Shown here in pieces: positions 62,901 to 64,000 of a DNA stretch of 64,000 bases (position 1 is its first letter; each line of letters begins with the position of its first letter). This DNA comes from Anastatus disparis. Lineage: Eukaryota > Arthropoda > Insecta > Hymenoptera > Eupelmidae. The DNA is taken from assembly GCA_017163975.1 (NCBI GenBank), contig JAFFSR010000227.1, positions 6,810,501-6,874,500 on the forward strand, in the 5' to 3' direction. Under the pieces are notes generated by a model, which saw only the letters and a program-made list of their open reading frames with translations, made no database searches and was not told the DNA's origin. The position numbers were made by a program, and so were the translations under genes.

Positions 62901-64000
62901 TCTTCGTACTCGAAAACATATTATTTTATCCTTTTTTTTTTTATTTTCATCTTTTTTTTTTATTTTAAAACCTTAACCAGTAGTCGACCTCCCAAGTGTT
63001 ATATATATATGTACGTATAAAAAAAAAGAGTGAAAAAAATGTACATTTTTTTACAAAAACGATAACATACATCGAGTCGAGTAGCAGGAGTAGCAGAAAT
63101 CGTTGTGCTCAGCGGGGAAAATATATATACACAAGTTTGTGTATAGATGACACAAACGCACGCATTTTATAATACGAGTGGGGAGGGGGGGGGGAAGAAA
63201 GAAATAAAGAAAAGATGTAGAAGGACAAGGAAAAGGTGAGTTTTTAAGAGTTTAAGAGCAAGAGAGAGAGAGAGGAAAGGCGAGGCATTAATACCGTGTC
63301 GGATATCCCGCTGAGCTATCGCAGACTGTACTAAAATGATAAAAAGAAACAAGAGAGAAAGAGAAGGGAGACAACCCGCCGATCTTATCTCTTTTAGCTC
63401 GATTCTTCGATGCAACGATACACATATAACTATATGTGCGTGTATATACAAGAAAAGAGAACTCGAAATTCGCGCAAGAGAGAGACTGAGTAATGCTTTT
63501 ATTTATCAAAACGTCCTTTGTTAATGAATCGAAGCTTATACGCACATACCATATACGTGTGTGTATGTCTACGTGTGGGTATTAGTGATATGGTGACGTT
63601 TTAAACTCGTTGACGGAGCAGAAGAGAGAAAATCTCTTGGCCGTGTGATCGCGTTGACTATTGCGTGAAATTATTACCGGTGATTCTTCTTTTATAATAA
63701 GGCTGAAATGTATGGATCTCTTTTTCTTTTGTTTTTATGTTATTTTTATTTTTATTTATTTTCTTTTCGTATATGCACGAATGAGTTTTTGTGTTTGGTT
63801 AGTCTGAGATTTAATTGAATATGTGTTTTATTTATCTTATTGTTTTTTATGTTCTTCGATGATTTTTTTCAAAATTTTTTGCTCGTTTAATGGGAATGTA
63901 AATGAAATGATTAAAATTTAATTGAAATTGTTGATGGTATAATAGAGATATAGAGGTAAAAAATGCGATTTATTTATAAGTTTTGTGTTTTAAATTTTGC
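59990..64000 (-). other. Upstream intron of the T-box gene (continues past window end)
   Basis: Because exon A starts mid-codon with a good acceptor, this whole stretch should be intron, or intron plus unseen exons. I looked on the minus strand for the missing N-terminal T-box segment and did not find it. Present instead are AC, GT and CG dinucleotide runs near 61.1 and 61.8 kb, a comparatively GC-rich block at 61190-61400, a G-run near 63185-63194 and purine-rich DNA near 63.2-63.4 kb. Confidence 0.75.
61118..61137. repeat. (CA)n run
   Basis: Short CA dinucleotide run; GT and CG runs follow at about 61767-61787 and 61809-61823. The CG run could favour Z-DNA. Confidence 0.8.

Overview
The window is AT-rich nuclear DNA from an animal, almost certainly an insect. 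The evidence is one multi-exon gene with GT-AG introns, long AT-rich introns, many simple-sequence tracts and at least nine copies of one tRNA-derived SINE. The deduced protein is closest to insect/arthropod TBX20-class T-box factors (Drosophila midline/H15). A holometabolous insect, perhaps a parasitoid wasp, fits the general texture, but the species is inference only.

The only gene I can support lies on the minus strand in the right third. Four exons (59989-59716, 57490-57326, 39327-39251, 38685-38055) join in frame to give 381 residues: most of a T-box DNA-binding domain, then an Ala/Gln/His/Ser-rich C-terminal region ending at TAG 38057-38055. The first part of the gene (start codon, N-terminal region, first ~40 residues of the T-box) is upstream of 59990 and not found before the window ends at 64000. 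The introns are 2225, 17998 and 565 bp.

The left 38 kb (1-38054) holds no recognisable protein gene. It is 3' flanking DNA of the T-box gene with possible regulatory content, plus mobile-element debris. A dense repeat block at 1650-8000 holds a SINE, a 28-bp tandem repeat, a short MITE, a 1.65-kb element built of nested inverted repeats (3953-5595), an imperfect 125-bp palindrome, a 20-bp nine-copy tandem array (5871-6052) and a degenerate hAT-like element (6744-7970) with an internal minisatellite. More SINE copies lie at 14.3, 22.9, 26.8, 28.6, 31.2, 45.9, 50.6 and 56.9 kb. A larger relative (899 bp) of the 159-bp MITE lies at 25481-26379. The 18-kb intron also contains a second kind of tRNA-like sequence next to a SINE.

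Most short open frames fall in CT/GA-rich or poly-T DNA and encode Phe/Ser/Leu/Lys-rich low-complexity peptides, so I do not annotate them. No rRNA, CRISPR array or intact transposase or reverse transcriptase was seen.
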